The translations under genes were made by a program, and so were the position numbers. Under the pieces are notes generated by a model. The model worked only from the letters and a program-made list of their open reading frames with translations, was not told the origin of the DNA and did no database searches. A DNA stretch of 64,000 bases from Neodontobutis hainanensis (lineage: Eukaryota > Chordata > Actinopteri > Gobiiformes > Odontobutidae). Positions 49,365 to 60,920 of the stretch are shown piece by piece; the stretch's first letter is position 1; each line of letters starts with the position of its first letter. The stretch lies in the NCBI GenBank assembly GCA_024349245.1, contig JALDNG010000022.1, positions 15,795,501 through 15,859,500 of the forward strand. Reading direction: 5' to 3'.

Positions 49365-52300
49365 CTTATAATGTATATAAATATAGAATGAAGAAATGAT
49401 TAAAACTAACAGACAAAGTCAATATTTAAGTTAAATAAATGGACCAAAGGATGAAGAGAAGTAAAGTTTAACTCCAAAAGAACACAATGTCGTTTTCTCC
49501 TTATGTAGTAATCTGTTCATAGCGTGTTGCAAAAGACGACATGTTTTCCACAGAGTTACACGGTACAGCTTGGGTCAGTACAGCACAGTTTGGTTTGGGT
49601 TAGTCATTCATTTCTAATATCTGTTCTTTCCTTTAATTAATGGTCTTCAAAGTTTAGCTCCATCTTTTATTAACAGTACAACACTTTTGGAACCAAAGTT
49701 GAACAATTATCAAAACCGTGCTTTCATTAAGGTTATTTTCCGACTAATATTTAACTTTAATACTTTATTTCCCTATAAATTATTTTTTTATTGTTATTTA
49801 CATTTCATAATCATCCTCCATAACTGCCTCATGTGAACTCTACAGTAATGTGTTAGAACATGTTTGCTGACTCTGACTGGAGATCAGACACACTAAAAAC
49901 TCAGACCAAAGACTGTTATTTCAGGACAAACAGCCCCAACGACCTGATTCTGTTGAAAATCCATATTACATTGATTTGGAGACAGGACGGTCCAGTCGCG
50001 GTGAAACATTGTGTAGTGCACAAAACACAGCAAAGCCCTTCTTACAGACGACCCACACTCCTGGAACAGACCAGGTATCAGTTCTGAACTGTGTAGTTTT
50101 AACACTTGATTCTTTTTAATCTCAGAGGTTGTGACGTTGGTCATAATAATTGGACTCTATTGTTTTGGTCCTGGCCACTGCAGAGGGGGACAGTCCACAA
50201 GCTGCAGTTTTGGTGATGCTCTGAGGCAGGTCTATCCCTCACAATGTGGCCCTCGTCAAAGTCTCTCAAACCTACACACTTTAATGGCTGTATGCAACCT
50301 TTGAGTGTATGTCTACATTTGGTCAAACATGATTCTCCTGTTGCTGCCTACCTTTACATCCCTGACCTTCAGTCCATCGGCCAAACTGACAGGTCACTGT
50401 GAAGGATGTGTCAGGGTCATGGGAGCACTGGAAACGGACTGTATCATTATGATCATATCTCTCCTTTAGAGGACGGTCTGTAATAACTGCTTCTCTGTTA
50501 GAAGGACGGGCACAGCCTCTTGCTGAAGAAAGAAAACACAATTTGTTGATTAAGCGCAGAAAATAGTTTCTTCACTCTTTTTAGAACATATACCAACTTA
50601 AACAACAAGTTTGACACATCTAATCTCTAAATTTATGTTACCTTTGCAAAGTGGATCTGGTTGCCAGCCTCGTCTGGTGCACACGGCTCTGTAGTCAGTT
50701 GTTCTGTCATAGCCATTCTCACACCAATACCATAATGTGTCACCAATTTCAATTGCATTTGCACGCCAACTCCTTTCCCATTGGGTAACATGCTCAACAC
50801 GTCTGCTGCATGTGAACGCTACATAAATAGAAACTGACAGTAAATAACAAATATCACTTTTTTAAATGCACTCATATTAATCTAGTTCTTACTTTGACAT
50901 TCTGGTGTAAAGTCCCAGAGTCCCGTGTCTTGACAGACACTTTGTGCTGATGTTAGCTCTTCGCTCTTGACCCACTCCCTTTCTCCACACGAGACCCTCA
51001 CAGTTTGACCAGGTCTGAAGACTAACTGATCCTGAGGGTCGTAGGTTGTGGTCCCAGGTGGATTATAACTCAGTTTACATGTTAAAGCTAAAGGATTCAG
51101 AAATATTAGTAACTCACTCGACTAGATATTTTAATGGTATGTTTTTAACTTTTTCCACTCACGTTCACACTCGGGCATGGGGGTCCATTGAGCCGTTAGT
51201 CCTAGTTTACGACACATTGATGGTCTGCCATCCACTTTTTTGTAACCGGGATTACATGAATACATCAAGACCTCATTTTCTTTAAACTTCTGTTTGTTTC
51301 CTTGTGTATTGCCGTTGTCGATCAGAGGCTTCTCGCAGGACATTTCTGTAAAACAAAGACTGGAACATGTCAGCGGGAGAAGAAAACACTCATTTTTAGT
51401 TTTGCCAATTGAATGGTTGAACTAAAATTTAATGGTTATACTTAAAGAGCATAACCATAACCACATTTTTTTCACAAATTTATTAAATTTATTTGTTCAT
51501 AATAAAATTACAGGGCTTAGTTTATTCTGGAGCGTTAGTTCTAAATTCAGTCGGCATATTCATTATTACGTTCTTAAAATATGCAGAAATTTTAAACTTT
51601 TTTCATGAATTTAAAATAACAACTTGGGTTGGTTTTATTTCCTTCTCTTATTAACTTTTTCATTTTACAGCACCTTTGCACGTTGGAGGGTCGTGGTTCC
51701 ATTTTCCGTTTTCATCACAAAACAGCTCCATTTCACCCAAAAGCACTTGACCTCTATCTTTGCAGCTAAATTGAAGCACATTGCCAAATGTTGGTTCGTA
51801 TATGTCTCCAAAGACCTGGACGTTATCTGCCACTGAGATCGGAGCGCACTTTATGGCTGGAAGAAGACATTGTTCTTTAATGGTGCACAGATACAAACAA
51901 TAAATGCAAATATTGAGAAGCCTTCCAAAAACAATGAAGTCTAGTTCTAGCTTCTTTCTCCTTTTTTCTATATTTTCCAGAGTTCACTCCCTTTTTTGTT
52001 GCTTAATATACCTTGACACTCAGGTAGATGTCCATCCCAGCCTCCTTGCAGGCAGTTACGGGTGCTTTTAAAGCTGGTCATCTGGTAGCTGTGAGAAAGA
52101 ACCACATTTTGTAATCAATAAACATCAATATGAACCGCTGACAGTATAAAATAATAAATAATAACTATAGTTATATTGCTTAAAATGAGCTTTTAGAAGT
52201 ATGATAATGTTGTGAAGAATGTCTGTTTAATGTTGTTAATGTTGCTTAATATGGAATGTTTGTTGTGTATGGAGATTTTCTATTTTTCTATCAAACAGAC

Positions 52301-55300
52301 AATAAAGCTTTTTTCATTGTTTGGAATAATGGATCATGGGACTGTGAGGATATCAACATGACGTAAAGATCTGGATGTCAGCAATTCATTGAGCTATTAA
52401 CAAATGTCTAAAAATATCAGACACTGGAAAACATAAATATTTGGATAAAGATAACGGTAGCAAACAGTCAGTGTATCCAAAAATTCTAACAGTAAATTCA
52501 CAGGTGGAGTATCTATGCTTTGCACATTAACAGATTTCACAATGTTTTTTAAGAGAACCGTTCATGGGAACCGTGTGACAACACTGTCTCTGAACAAACC
52601 CAAGTCCAGGGAAACGTTTAATCACCTAATAGCATATTGTAGCTAATAATAGCTAATGTAGTAATGAGAAAAAAATAAACTTTAGACATCATCTTGGCTT
52701 GATTAATAAAGATTTTAATAGAATGGGTCTTTGGCCAAACACATGCTCCTGAAAAAGGAGGCTACTGCTATTAACATATTGTTTTACTCAGAGAAACAGC
52801 ACAAAAAAGAAAAACATGAATGGAGAAAAGAAGAGCAATGTGAAACGTGAATAAATAATGACAATGTGTTCACAAAATGCCATTCAACCATTCACACACA
52901 CATTCATACACCAGTTCCACGGACATAAGAGCCAAGAGTATGAACCGGGGAGAGCAGGAATTGAACTGCAAACCTTCCACTGAGCCACTGCTGAGCCTCC
53001 TTAAATTTGAATAAAAGAAAAGCAGGCAAAACACACAAGGCGCTCGTGTTGTTAACAAAAAGTAAAATGGTCTCTAGGGCTTGAACATGAACATGAAATA
53101 AGGTTGTGTTGATTTTAAACCCTAAAGCAGACAAAGTTCATATTCAGTTTTAAATGAAAATGCATTAGTAAAGATGAACCTAAAAACATAGAAAACTTTT
53201 AGCTGTTGTTTATGGTATGTTCTTACCCTTTCTGGCAGGTGTATAAAACTTGAGATCCAAAGGTATAATCAGATCCGCTCACCAGTTTAAAATCAGCAAA
53301 CTGGGCATCACCAGGATGACCGCATGTAATCACTTCAAACAATACAAATAATACACATTAGAGGTCATAGAGGCAAAAAACAGCATCTCATGAAGAGCAG
53401 ATCATGGAACAGAACGGTTTTTTACCAAACAGACACTCAGATCTCAGTGGTCCTCTGAGCCATCTCTAAATGAAAGCTAGTGTTAGCTTTAAAGCAACAG
53501 ATTAAAACACCAGGATTAGCACAAGGACAGACTTCTAAGAAAATCCAGCATGTTTTGCCAATTATAGCAACTTTGCTTCATAATATTTCTTATTCATAAT
53601 AATATTGTGTCTGATCTTACCTCTGTAATCCTCAAATTAGAAATTCAGAACAAGATGCCTGAGTAATCCAGGTCCTCTTGAAGAAAAGGTTTTATCTCTT
53701 AGTTGAGCTTTATCTCTAGAGGGAGGGGTTTGCCCTGAAACTAACTCTGATTGGACCAGGCTGTTCTGGTCTCATAGTGGTTAGCTCTCAAAGGACTGTG
53801 ACTCGTGATGTGAGAGTCGTTGAGGCGCAGGAGAGTTGTTAGTGACACTGTTACATTCAGGTGTTGTTGCTCTGGAGTCAAACTGTTTTAATTTATGTTT
53901 TTAGAACATTGTTGTAAAAAGCTGACAGGTGATAACAGAGGCCTCCTTCTTTGTTCAGAGAGGTCACTTTCCATTTGAACTTCCTTCACACTTCTCTCAA
54001 ACCATCTGGACTCTCTGGACAAAATTCGGACATTGCTGTCTTCAAAGGAATGCTTTTGTCTTTGAGGTGGAGGTGGCCTGAAGAATCAACTCCACCATTT
54101 AGAGATCAATTAAACCCAGAATTGACAAAGTCTTTTGGACAAAACTAAGGATTATTTTAGACCAAAATGATTTTTAGAGGACTGAGCACTCAGCCTTGGT
54201 CAGTTAAATGCAGGATAATAAAGAGGGTGCTGTTACACTGGCTGAATGTGACATTTGTTTATTGTGCTTTTGATTCAAAACGGTGTTCTCTACTGTGTTC
54301 CTGTGCATTGCTGTGTTTAAAAAGGTCTATGTAACAAGGTAAATTCATCTTACATTAACAACATAAATCAATCGATTGCTCAAAACAGAGAGGGAAAAAG
54401 TCAGACTTGATGGAAACTACTTTGGAAACTCAAGTAAACAAGCATTTGTCGGTAATTCCAAATGTAAACCAAATTTCCTTTTGAATAAAGGTGAAGTGAA
54501 CTGATCTGAAATGAGAGCAGCTACTTTATCATTTGCTCAGTAAAGGTGTTAGTAAAGTTTGACTTACAGATGCACTGAATGTCTTCAGACCATTGTCCGT
54601 TGGTGCAGGTTCTGTAAGGGCCCCCTCTCATGGTGTAAAACTCATTGCACCAGTATCTAACACGCTGACCACTTTCATATTGAAGAAAACGTGGTTGAGA
54701 GTTTCCATTTTCTAAAAGTGGTGGCTGCCTGCAACTCAGAGCCACTGGGCCAGTGTGCTCTGTGACAGTAGTACAGTTAGTTTATCAGATCAAAGGTTCT
54801 ACACTTAATGCATTTATCAGGAATTGAAACATATTAAAAAGATGTGCACCCACCATAGCACTGCCCAAAAGTGACCGCTCGCCAGCCCACATCTGTGCAA
54901 ATGTATGATGTGTTTAGATGAGTTGTGTATCCAGGTTCACAAGAAAAAAAGATAACGTCTCCTTCTTGGTAGTCAGCTTTCTTGAATTCCTCCGACACAA
55001 AGGCATGTTCAGAAGCTGGTAGCTTTGAACACTCTACGAGACAAAAGCACCATCAGCATCAGAGAATAGAGGCTCAAAACTGTGTTCTAACGTAAAAGAG
55101 GGTTTAAAATATACTAAGAAATATGTAGTTACTATTAGCTTCTTGAGTGAGAGTAGTAGATGCTAAAAAACATATTAATAAACTTATCCTGTACTATTTA
55201 TTCATTAAACTACAGTCTGAGTATCTACTACTCGACATCACTCTGACCCTACACAGAAAAAGATTTTACTAATAAAGCCACTTATGACCATTTCTTTGTT

Positions 55301-55525
55301 CTTCCACCTGTTTTAAAGAAGTTCCACAAAGTTATTTATGTTCTTTTGCTCATATATTGAGAACATCTGGAGCCCTGAAATCCAAACTCACCTGCAGGAC
55401 GGTCACGTAAAGACACACTCACTGAGAAAAATATTAAAGCCATTCAAATGCTTATTACCTTTTTGTGTCGAAGTAGAGTCCACATTCTTCCAAAGAAGAA
55501 CCAGGAGGATTAAACACAACTTCAT
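49243..55525 (-). CDS. Eight-CCP complement-regulator-like protein with C4BP-type C-terminal tail
   Basis: Eleven - strand exons: 55459-55525 (signal peptide MKLCLILLVLLWKNV), 54854-55033, 54568-54759, 53227-53332 plus 52012-52088 (one CCP split by an intron), 51674-51856, 51163-51345, 50893-51087, 50642-50818, 50352-50522, 49243-49364. They sum to 1653 nt, 550 aa, and stay in frame. CCP modules lie at about 23-82, 83-146, 147-207, 208-268, 269-329, 330-394, 395-453 and 454-510, each with four cysteines. The split CCP starts CGHPGDAQF and matches human factor H SCR2, which is also split by an intron. CCP2 (LLENGNS, MRGGPY) is SCR19-like. The 40-residue tail holds C-x15-C then a helix. Factor H and C4BP inhibit C3/C5 convertases as factor I cofactors; a like role is inferred. 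The last exon relies on a weak acceptor (TATAAG). The signal peptide resembles that of the A/B genes. Confidence 0.85.
52089..53226 (-). other. Intron splitting CCP3 of the unit C gene
   Basis: A 1.1-kb intron inside a single CCP module. A dispersed repeat fragment (ACACATTCATACACCAG through GAACCGGGGAGAGCAGG) lies at about 52880-53000. No further exon seen. Confidence 0.6.
53333..54567 (-). other. Intron between CCP2 and CCP3 of the unit C gene
   Basis: No exon seen. 53640-53960 is paralogous to 35160-35500 and to the matching part of unit B. Confidence 0.6.
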
Positions 55526-55991
55526 TGTTGATTTGTGAGCAGTTTGTGGTTCAGTGTGTGGCATAAGTTATATTTGTTTAGTCAGTTATTTACTCTTGGC
55601 CTTGGTTTCATTGATTTTGTTACCTGGAATGACTTCTGTACGTAGGTTCTAGCAACATTATTTAGTTTTGGTTTTAAAGACACAGGACCATTGTTGTGTC
55701 TGTTTTTACTGTGAGAAGTGATCTTTTTATGTAGTTTATCTGAAAAACACTTGAAAAACAATTTTACACAAATTTTGTCATTATTTGGGTCAAACTCTAC
55801 AATGTGCCAGTGGTCCTAGCCAGTACGCCCCCAACTGGGACCATACCATTTCTTTAAAGAGCTGTTTGGTTGTACTCCAGAGCTGGGCACACACCACCTC
55901 CTTTAGGGAGTTGATCTTAACACTGTTCTATAGGCCTCACTGATTTTTCAAAACAGCCCCTCCCTCTAATTCTGCAAAAAATAGTGTAGTG
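55526..55991. other. 5' flank of the unit C gene
   Basis: 55570-55780 is paralogous to 35520-35690 in unit A. The rest is unrecognised. The hAT target duplication copy GTGTAGTG closes the segment at 55984-55991. Confidence 0.5.
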
Positions 55992-56141
55992 CAGGGGTGC
56001 TCACACTTTTTCAGCATGCGAGCTACTTATAACATGACCAAGTCAAAATGATCTACCCACTACAAAAATGAAAAATATATATTTATTTACAAATATATTG
56101 AGGATTCTTTATATGTACAATGTATGTTGATACATACATTT

Positions 56142-56352
56142 TTACATTTTATTAATTTAGCTGACGCTTTTATCCAAAGCAACTTACATTGTTCTACAGT
56201 AACTATCAGTGTTACAGTCACTGGAGGCAAGGTGGGTTAAGTGTCTTGCCCAAGGACACAACGACAGTATGAACTGTGGGGAGAGCGGGAATCGAACCAC
56301 CTACCTTCCGGTTGAAAGACTACTGCTCTACCCACTGAGCTATTGCCGCCCA
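56142..56352. repeat. Common teleost dispersed repeat inside the hAT left arm
   Basis: Contains GCTTTTATCCAAAGCAACTT, then TGTCTTGCCCAAGGACACAA and GGGAATCGAACC, a widespread fish repeat recognised from memory. Confidence 0.55.
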
Positions 56353-56439
56353 CATACACAACCATATGAGCCAATAATGCACAACACAACATAATTAACT
56401 ATAAAAACTATTATTGTCCTGACCTGAGTTTACTCTGAT

Positions 56440-56958
56440 TGTCATGATTCATGTCTGTTTTATATTGTTTCCGGTTTGTATTGTATTCAATGGACTTTAT
56501 TTTGAAATGTCGTGCCCTTGTCTGTGTCCATGCTTGACTTCCTGCCTTGTGTTTTTCCCTCCTGTGTGATTACCTGCTCCGCCCTAATATGTTTCACCTG
56601 TCCCTTGTTGTCTGTGTCTATTTATACCTGTTTGTCCTTCCCCTCAGTACCAGGTCATTGTCATTGTCTCTGTCTCCGTCTCTGTCTCTGTCTCTGTCTC
56701 TGTCTCTGTCACCGTCACCGTCACCCGTAAGTTTGGTCTGTGTTCCTTTTGTCGCCACTTGTGAATTTTCTAGTCCGTGGTTTTGGTATTTTCATTTTCT
56801 CTGGAATTTTGCCTGTGTTTTCGGTTCTGGGAGAATTTTGGTTTTTGGATTTTTGTACGCGTCTGTTTCTCTTAAAAATAAATTTGGTTTAAACGTTTTC
56901 TTGGAGTTTGGGTTGTTTGCACTGGAGTCTTCCTGTTCCTGAGCCCGCGGTCATGACA
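56440..56958 (+). repeat. 5' LTR
   Basis: 519 bp. Contains a TATA-like TATTTATACC near 56620 and an AATAAA near 56877. It has four more CTGTCT hexamers than the 3' LTR (24 bp), which accounts for nearly all the length difference. Confidence 0.92.
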
Positions 56959-56987
56959 GAATGACCTGGTCATAACTGAGACTCCGC

Positions 56988-57655
56988 AGCCCCAGAACTG
57001 TCTTCCAGAGTCTTTGTGTCAGCCCCAGAACTGTTTTCCAGAGTCTTCGTGTCAGCCCCAAAACTGTTTTCCAGAGTCTTCGTGTCAGTCCCAGAACTGT
57101 TTTCCAGAGTCTTCGTGTCAGTCCCAGAACTGTTTTCCAGAGTCTTCGTGTCAGCCCCAGAACTGTTTTCCAGAGTCTTCGTGTCAGCCCCAGAACTGTT
57201 TTCCAGAGTCTTCGTGTCAGCCCCAGAACTGTTTTCCAGAGTCTTCGTGTCAGCCCCAGAACTGTTCTCCAGAGTCTTCGTGTCAGCCCCAGAACTGTTT
57301 TCCAGAGTCTTCGTGTCCGTCCCAGAACTGTTTTCCAGAGTCTTCGTGTCAGCCCCAGAACTGTTTTCCAGAGTCTTCGTGTCAGCCCCAGAACTGTTTC
57401 CCAGAGTCTTCGTGTCAGCCCCAGAACTGTTTTCCAGAGTCTTCGTGTCAGCCCCAGAACTGTTTTCCAGAGTCTTCGTGTCAGCCCCAGAACTGTTTTC
57501 CAGAGTCTTCGTGTCAGCCCCAGAACTGTTTTTCCAGAGTCTTCGTGTCAGCGCCAGAACCGTTTTCCAGAGTCTTCGTGTCAGCCCCAGAACTGTTTTT
57601 CAGAGTCTTCGTGTCAGCCCCAGAACTGTTTCCAGAGTCTTCGCTTTAGCCTCCA
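56988..57655. repeat. 33-bp tandem array in the LTR element
   Basis: About 20 units built on CAGCCCCAGAACTG and TTTTCCAGAGTCTTCGTGT. The 11-codon period keeps + frames open, but no known domain results. Confidence 0.92.
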
Positions 57656-57896
57656 GAACTGTTTCCAGAGTCTTCGCTTCAGCCTCCAGAACTGTTTCCA
57701 GAGTCTTCGCTTCAGCCCCCAGAACTGTTTTCAGAGTCTTTGCCTCAGCCCCCAGAGAGTTTTCCCTGAGAGTACGTCTCAGCCCCCAGAGAGTTTTCCC
57801 TGAGAGTACGTCTCAGCCCCCAGAGAGTTTCCCTGAGAGTACGTCTCAGCCCCCAGAGAGTTTTCCCTGAGAGTACGTCTCAGCCCCCAGAGAGGC
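57655..57896. repeat. 32-34-bp tandem array in the LTR element
   Basis: Units derived from the previous array: AGCCCCCAGAGAG and TTTTCCCTGAGAGTACGTCT in the distal part. Confidence 0.85.
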
Positions 57897-58600
57897 CCAC
57901 CCCTCGAGTGGCTCACCCCTCGTGTGGCTCATCCCCTCGTCGGGCTCATCCCCTCGTCTGGCTCCTTCCCTCGTCTGGCTCCTTCCCTCGAGTGGCTCTC
58001 CCCTCGAGTGGCTCACCCCTCGTGTGGCTCATCCCCTCGTCTGGCTCATCCCCTCGTCTGGCTCCTTCCCTCGTCTGGCTCCTTCCCTCGTCTGGCTCCT
58101 TCCCTCGTCTGGTTCATCCTTCGTCTGGTTCGGTTCATCCTCCGTCTGGTTCATCCTCCGTCTGGTCTGGTTCACCCTTCGTCTGGTTCATCCTTCGTCT
58201 GGTTCACCCTTCGTCTGGTTCGTCCTTCGTCTGGTTCGTCCTTCGTCTGGTTCATCCTTCGTCTGGTTCACCCTCCGTCTGGTCTGGTTCATCCTTTGTC
58301 TGGTTCATCCTTCGTCTGGTTCACCCTTCGTCTGGTTCACCCTTCGTCTGGTCGCCCATACGGTCCTTCCCAGCCTGACCTCTCCTCGTCTGGTTCATCC
58401 CTCGTCTGGTTCATCCCTCGTCTGGTTCATCCCTCGTCTGGTTCTTCCTTGTCTGGTTCTTCCTTGTCTGGTTCATCCCTCGTTTGGTCCTTCCTCGTCT
58501 GGTTCATCCTCGTCTGGTCGTCCTTACGGTCCTTCCTCGTCTGGCCTCTCCTCGTCTGGTCGTCTCTGTTGTCCTCCCAGCCTGGCCCTTTGTTTTTTTT
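57897..58600. repeat. 15-18-bp CTCGTCTGG array in the LTR element
   Basis: Short pyrimidine-rich units such as CCCTCGTCTGGCTCCTT and CTTCGTCTGGTTCATC, with variable length. Confidence 0.9.
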
Positions 58601-58990
58601 TTTGGTCTTTGTTCTCCCAGCCTGTTCATGAGTTTTTGTTCTTTGTCCTCCCAGCCTGTTCATGAGTTTTTGTTCCCTGTTCTCCCAGCCTGTTCATGAG
58701 TTTTTGTTCCTTGTTCTCCCAGCCTGTCCATGAGTTTTGTTCCTTGTTCTCCCAGCCTGTCCATGAGTTTTTGTTCCTTGTTCTCCCAGCCTGTTCATGA
58801 GTTTGTTCCTTGTTCTTCCAGCCTGTTCACGAGTTTTTGTTCCTTGTGCTCCCAGCCTGTTCATGAGTTTTTGTTCCTTGTTCTCCCAGCCTGTCCATGA
58901 GTTTTGTTCCTTGTTCTCCCAGCCTGTCCATGAGTTTTTGTTCCTTGTTCTCCCAGCCTGTCCATGAGTTTTGTTCCTTGTTCTCCCAGC
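58600..58990. repeat. 33-34-bp tandem array in the LTR element
   Basis: Units contain TTCTCCCAGCCTGT, then CATGAGTTTTTGTTCCTTG, about eleven copies. Confidence 0.9.
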
Positions 58991-59886
58991 ATGTCCGGAG
59001 TTTTCTGTCGTTGCCCTGTCCGGAGTTTTCTGTCGTTGCCCTGTCTGGAGTTTCCTGTCGTTGCCCTGTCTGGAGTTTCCTGTCGTTGCCATGTCTGGAG
59101 TTTCCTGTCGTTGCCATGTCTGGAGTTTCCTGTCGTTGCCATGTCTGGAGTTTTCTGTCGTTGCCCTGTCTGGAGTTTCCTGTCGTTGCCCTGTCTGGAG
59201 TTTCCTGTCGTTGCCCTGTCTGGAGTTTCCTGTCGTTGCCATGTCTGGAGTTTCCTGTCCCTGCCATGTCCGGAGTTTCCTGTCCCTGCCATGTCCGGAG
59301 TTTCCTGTCCCTGCCATGTCCGGAGTTTCCTGTCCCTGCCATGTCCGGAGTTTCCTGTCCCTGCCATGTCCGGAGTTTCCTGTCCCTGCCATGTCCGGAG
59401 TTTCCTGTCCCTGCCTGTCTGGAGTTTCCTGTCCCTGCCATGTCCGGAGTTTCCTGTCCCTGCCATGTCCGGAGTTTCCTGTCCCTGCCATGTCCGGAGT
59501 TTCCTGTCCCTGCCATGTCCGGAGTTTCCTGTCCCTGCCATGTCCGGAGTTTCCTGTCCCTGCCATGTCCGGAGTTTCCTGTCCCTGCCATGTCCGGAGT
59601 TTCCTGTCCCTGCCATGTCCGGAGTTTCCTGTCCCTGCCATGTCCGGAGTTTCCTGTCCCTGCCATGTCCGGAGTTTCCTGTCCCTGCCATGTCCGGAGT
59701 TTCCTGTCCCTGCCATGTCCGGAGTTTCCTGTCCCTGCCATGTCCGGAGTTTCCTGTCCCTGCCATGTCCGGAGTTTCCTGTCCCTGCCATGTCCGGAGT
59801 TTCCTGTCCCTGCCATGTCCGGAGTTTCCTGTCCCTGCCATGTCCGGAGTTTCCTGTCCCTGCCATGTCCGGAGTTTCCTGTCCCT
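58990..59886. repeat. 25-bp tandem array in the LTR element
   Basis: About 36 units. The left third is the GTCGTTGCC...GTCTGGAG variant; the right part is the GTCCCTGCCATGTCCGGAG variant and is almost invariant. As 25 is not a multiple of 3, all frames on both strands stay open for hundreds of codons. Confidence 0.93.
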
Positions 59887-59994
59887 ACCTGGTCCTGAGT
59901 CCGTCCTTCTGCAAGTCCCGTCCGTGTGTTCCCATCCCGGCACAAGATTTTTTCCCCCTTGTGCCTGTTCGGCATATTCCCTTCCACTAGCGCC

Positions 59995-60252
59995 ACGTCC
60001 GGCCGACCAGTTCGAGGGCCGGACGTGCCGCATCTGTAACCCGAGTGCCCCGTCCGGCCGACCAGTTCAGAGGGCCGGACCCGACTCACCAGTGTACCCG
60101 AGCGCCCGTCCGGCGATCAGTATTAGAGGGCCGGACCCGACTCATCAGACTTCCCCCGAGTGTCCCGTCCAGCCAGTAGTTAGAGGGCTGGATCCAACAC
60201 CACGTTTCTCCCCTAGCGCCCCGTCCGGCCAACCAGTGTCCAAGGGCCGGAC
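59995..60252. repeat. Five hairpin-forming 56-59-bp repeat units
   Basis: Each unit has a stem GTCCGGCC / GGCCGGAC closing a 12-14-nt loop around ACCAGT-like text: 59995-60026 (10-bp stem), 60052-60080, 60108-60136 (7 bp), 60167-60193 and 60223-60252. The fourth has GTCCAGCC with GGCTGGAT, where an internal G-C pair became A-T on both arms. Confidence 0.85.
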
Positions 60253-60410
60253 CCGCCGCATCGGTTCCCCCCAAGCCTTTCCTGAGTGTGTCCCCGTGCC
60301 AGTTGTCTAGTGGACTTGTTCCCCTCCGACTGACCCCCCCCTCCACCCAGGAAATATCGAAAGAAAGGATTTTGGGTTATAGGAGTGTTAGGCCGCCCAG
60401 TGGTCGGCCT

Positions 60411-60425
60411 TTAAGGGGGGGGTAC
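60411..60425 (+). promoter_or_regulatory. Polypurine tract of the LTR element
   Basis: AAGGGGGGGGTAC directly precedes the 3' LTR; it would prime plus-strand DNA synthesis. Confidence 0.8.
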
Positions 60426-60920
60426 TGTCATGATTCATGTCTGTTTTATATTGTTTCCGGTTTGTATTGTATTCAATGGACTTTATTTTGAAATGTCGTG
60501 CCCTTGTCTGTGTCCATGCTTGACTTCCTGCCTTGTGTTTTTCCCTCCTGTGTGATTACCTGCTCCGCCCTAATATGTTTCACCTGTCCCTTGTTGTCTG
60601 TGTCTATTTATACCTGTTTGTCCTTCCCCTCAGTACCAGGTCATTGTCATTGTCTCTGTCTCCGTCTCTGTCACCGTCACCGTCACCCGTAAGTTTGGTC
60701 TGTGTTCCTTTTGTCGCCACTTGTGAATTTTCTAGTCCGTGGTTTTGGTATTTTCATTTTCTCTGGAATTTTGCCTGTGTTTTCGGTTCTGGGAGAATTT
60801 TGGTTTTTGGATTTTTGTACGCGTCTGTTTCTCTTAAAAATAAATTTGGTTTAAACGTTTTCTTGGAGTTTGGGTTGTTTGCATTGGAGTCTTCCTGTTC
60901 CTGAGCCCGCGGTCATGACA
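60426..60920 (+). repeat. 3' LTR
   Basis: 495 bp. Apart from the CTGTCT count, the only clear mismatch I saw with the 5' LTR is C/T near 60882, so insertion was recent. Confidence 0.92.

Larger units (their letters stand above)
56440..60920 (+). mobile_element. Young non-autonomous LTR retroelement filled with tandem repeats
   Basis: Long terminal repeats at both ends start with TGTCATGA and end with TCATGACA. The 5-bp target duplication CTGAT is perfect (56435-56439 and 60921-60925). A polypurine tract AAGGGGGGGG precedes the 3' LTR. The internal 3.5 kb encodes no gag, protease, RT or integrase and is nearly all tandem arrays. Mobilisation by a Ty3/Gypsy-like partner is inferred from the PPT and LTR style. 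The primer-binding site was not identified. Polarity is + by LTR order and PPT. Confidence 0.9.

Noticed and set aside
56967..56985. TGGTCATAACTGAGACTCC as tRNA primer-binding site of the LTR element
   Set aside because: It starts with TGG a few bases after the LTR, but I could not match it to a tRNA 3' end.
57014..57870. 211- and 284-codon frames with 11-residue repeats (CQPQNCFPESS, VSAPELFSRVF)
   Set aside because: Two different + frames are open across the same 33-bp array, as expected of a stop-free repeat; not a credible gag or structural protein.
57908..58665. Three overlapping + frames rich in SSGS, LVWL
   Set aside because: By-products of the CTCGTCTGG array.
20971..59886. CRISPR-like direct repeats
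   Set aside because: Units are contiguous without unique spacers and the sequence is vertebrate.
58694..60310. Overlapping open frames of 330-450 codons on both strands
   Set aside because: They are the 25-bp and 34-bp arrays read in every frame; lack of stop triplets in the unit keeps all frames open, and no domain or codon signal is present.
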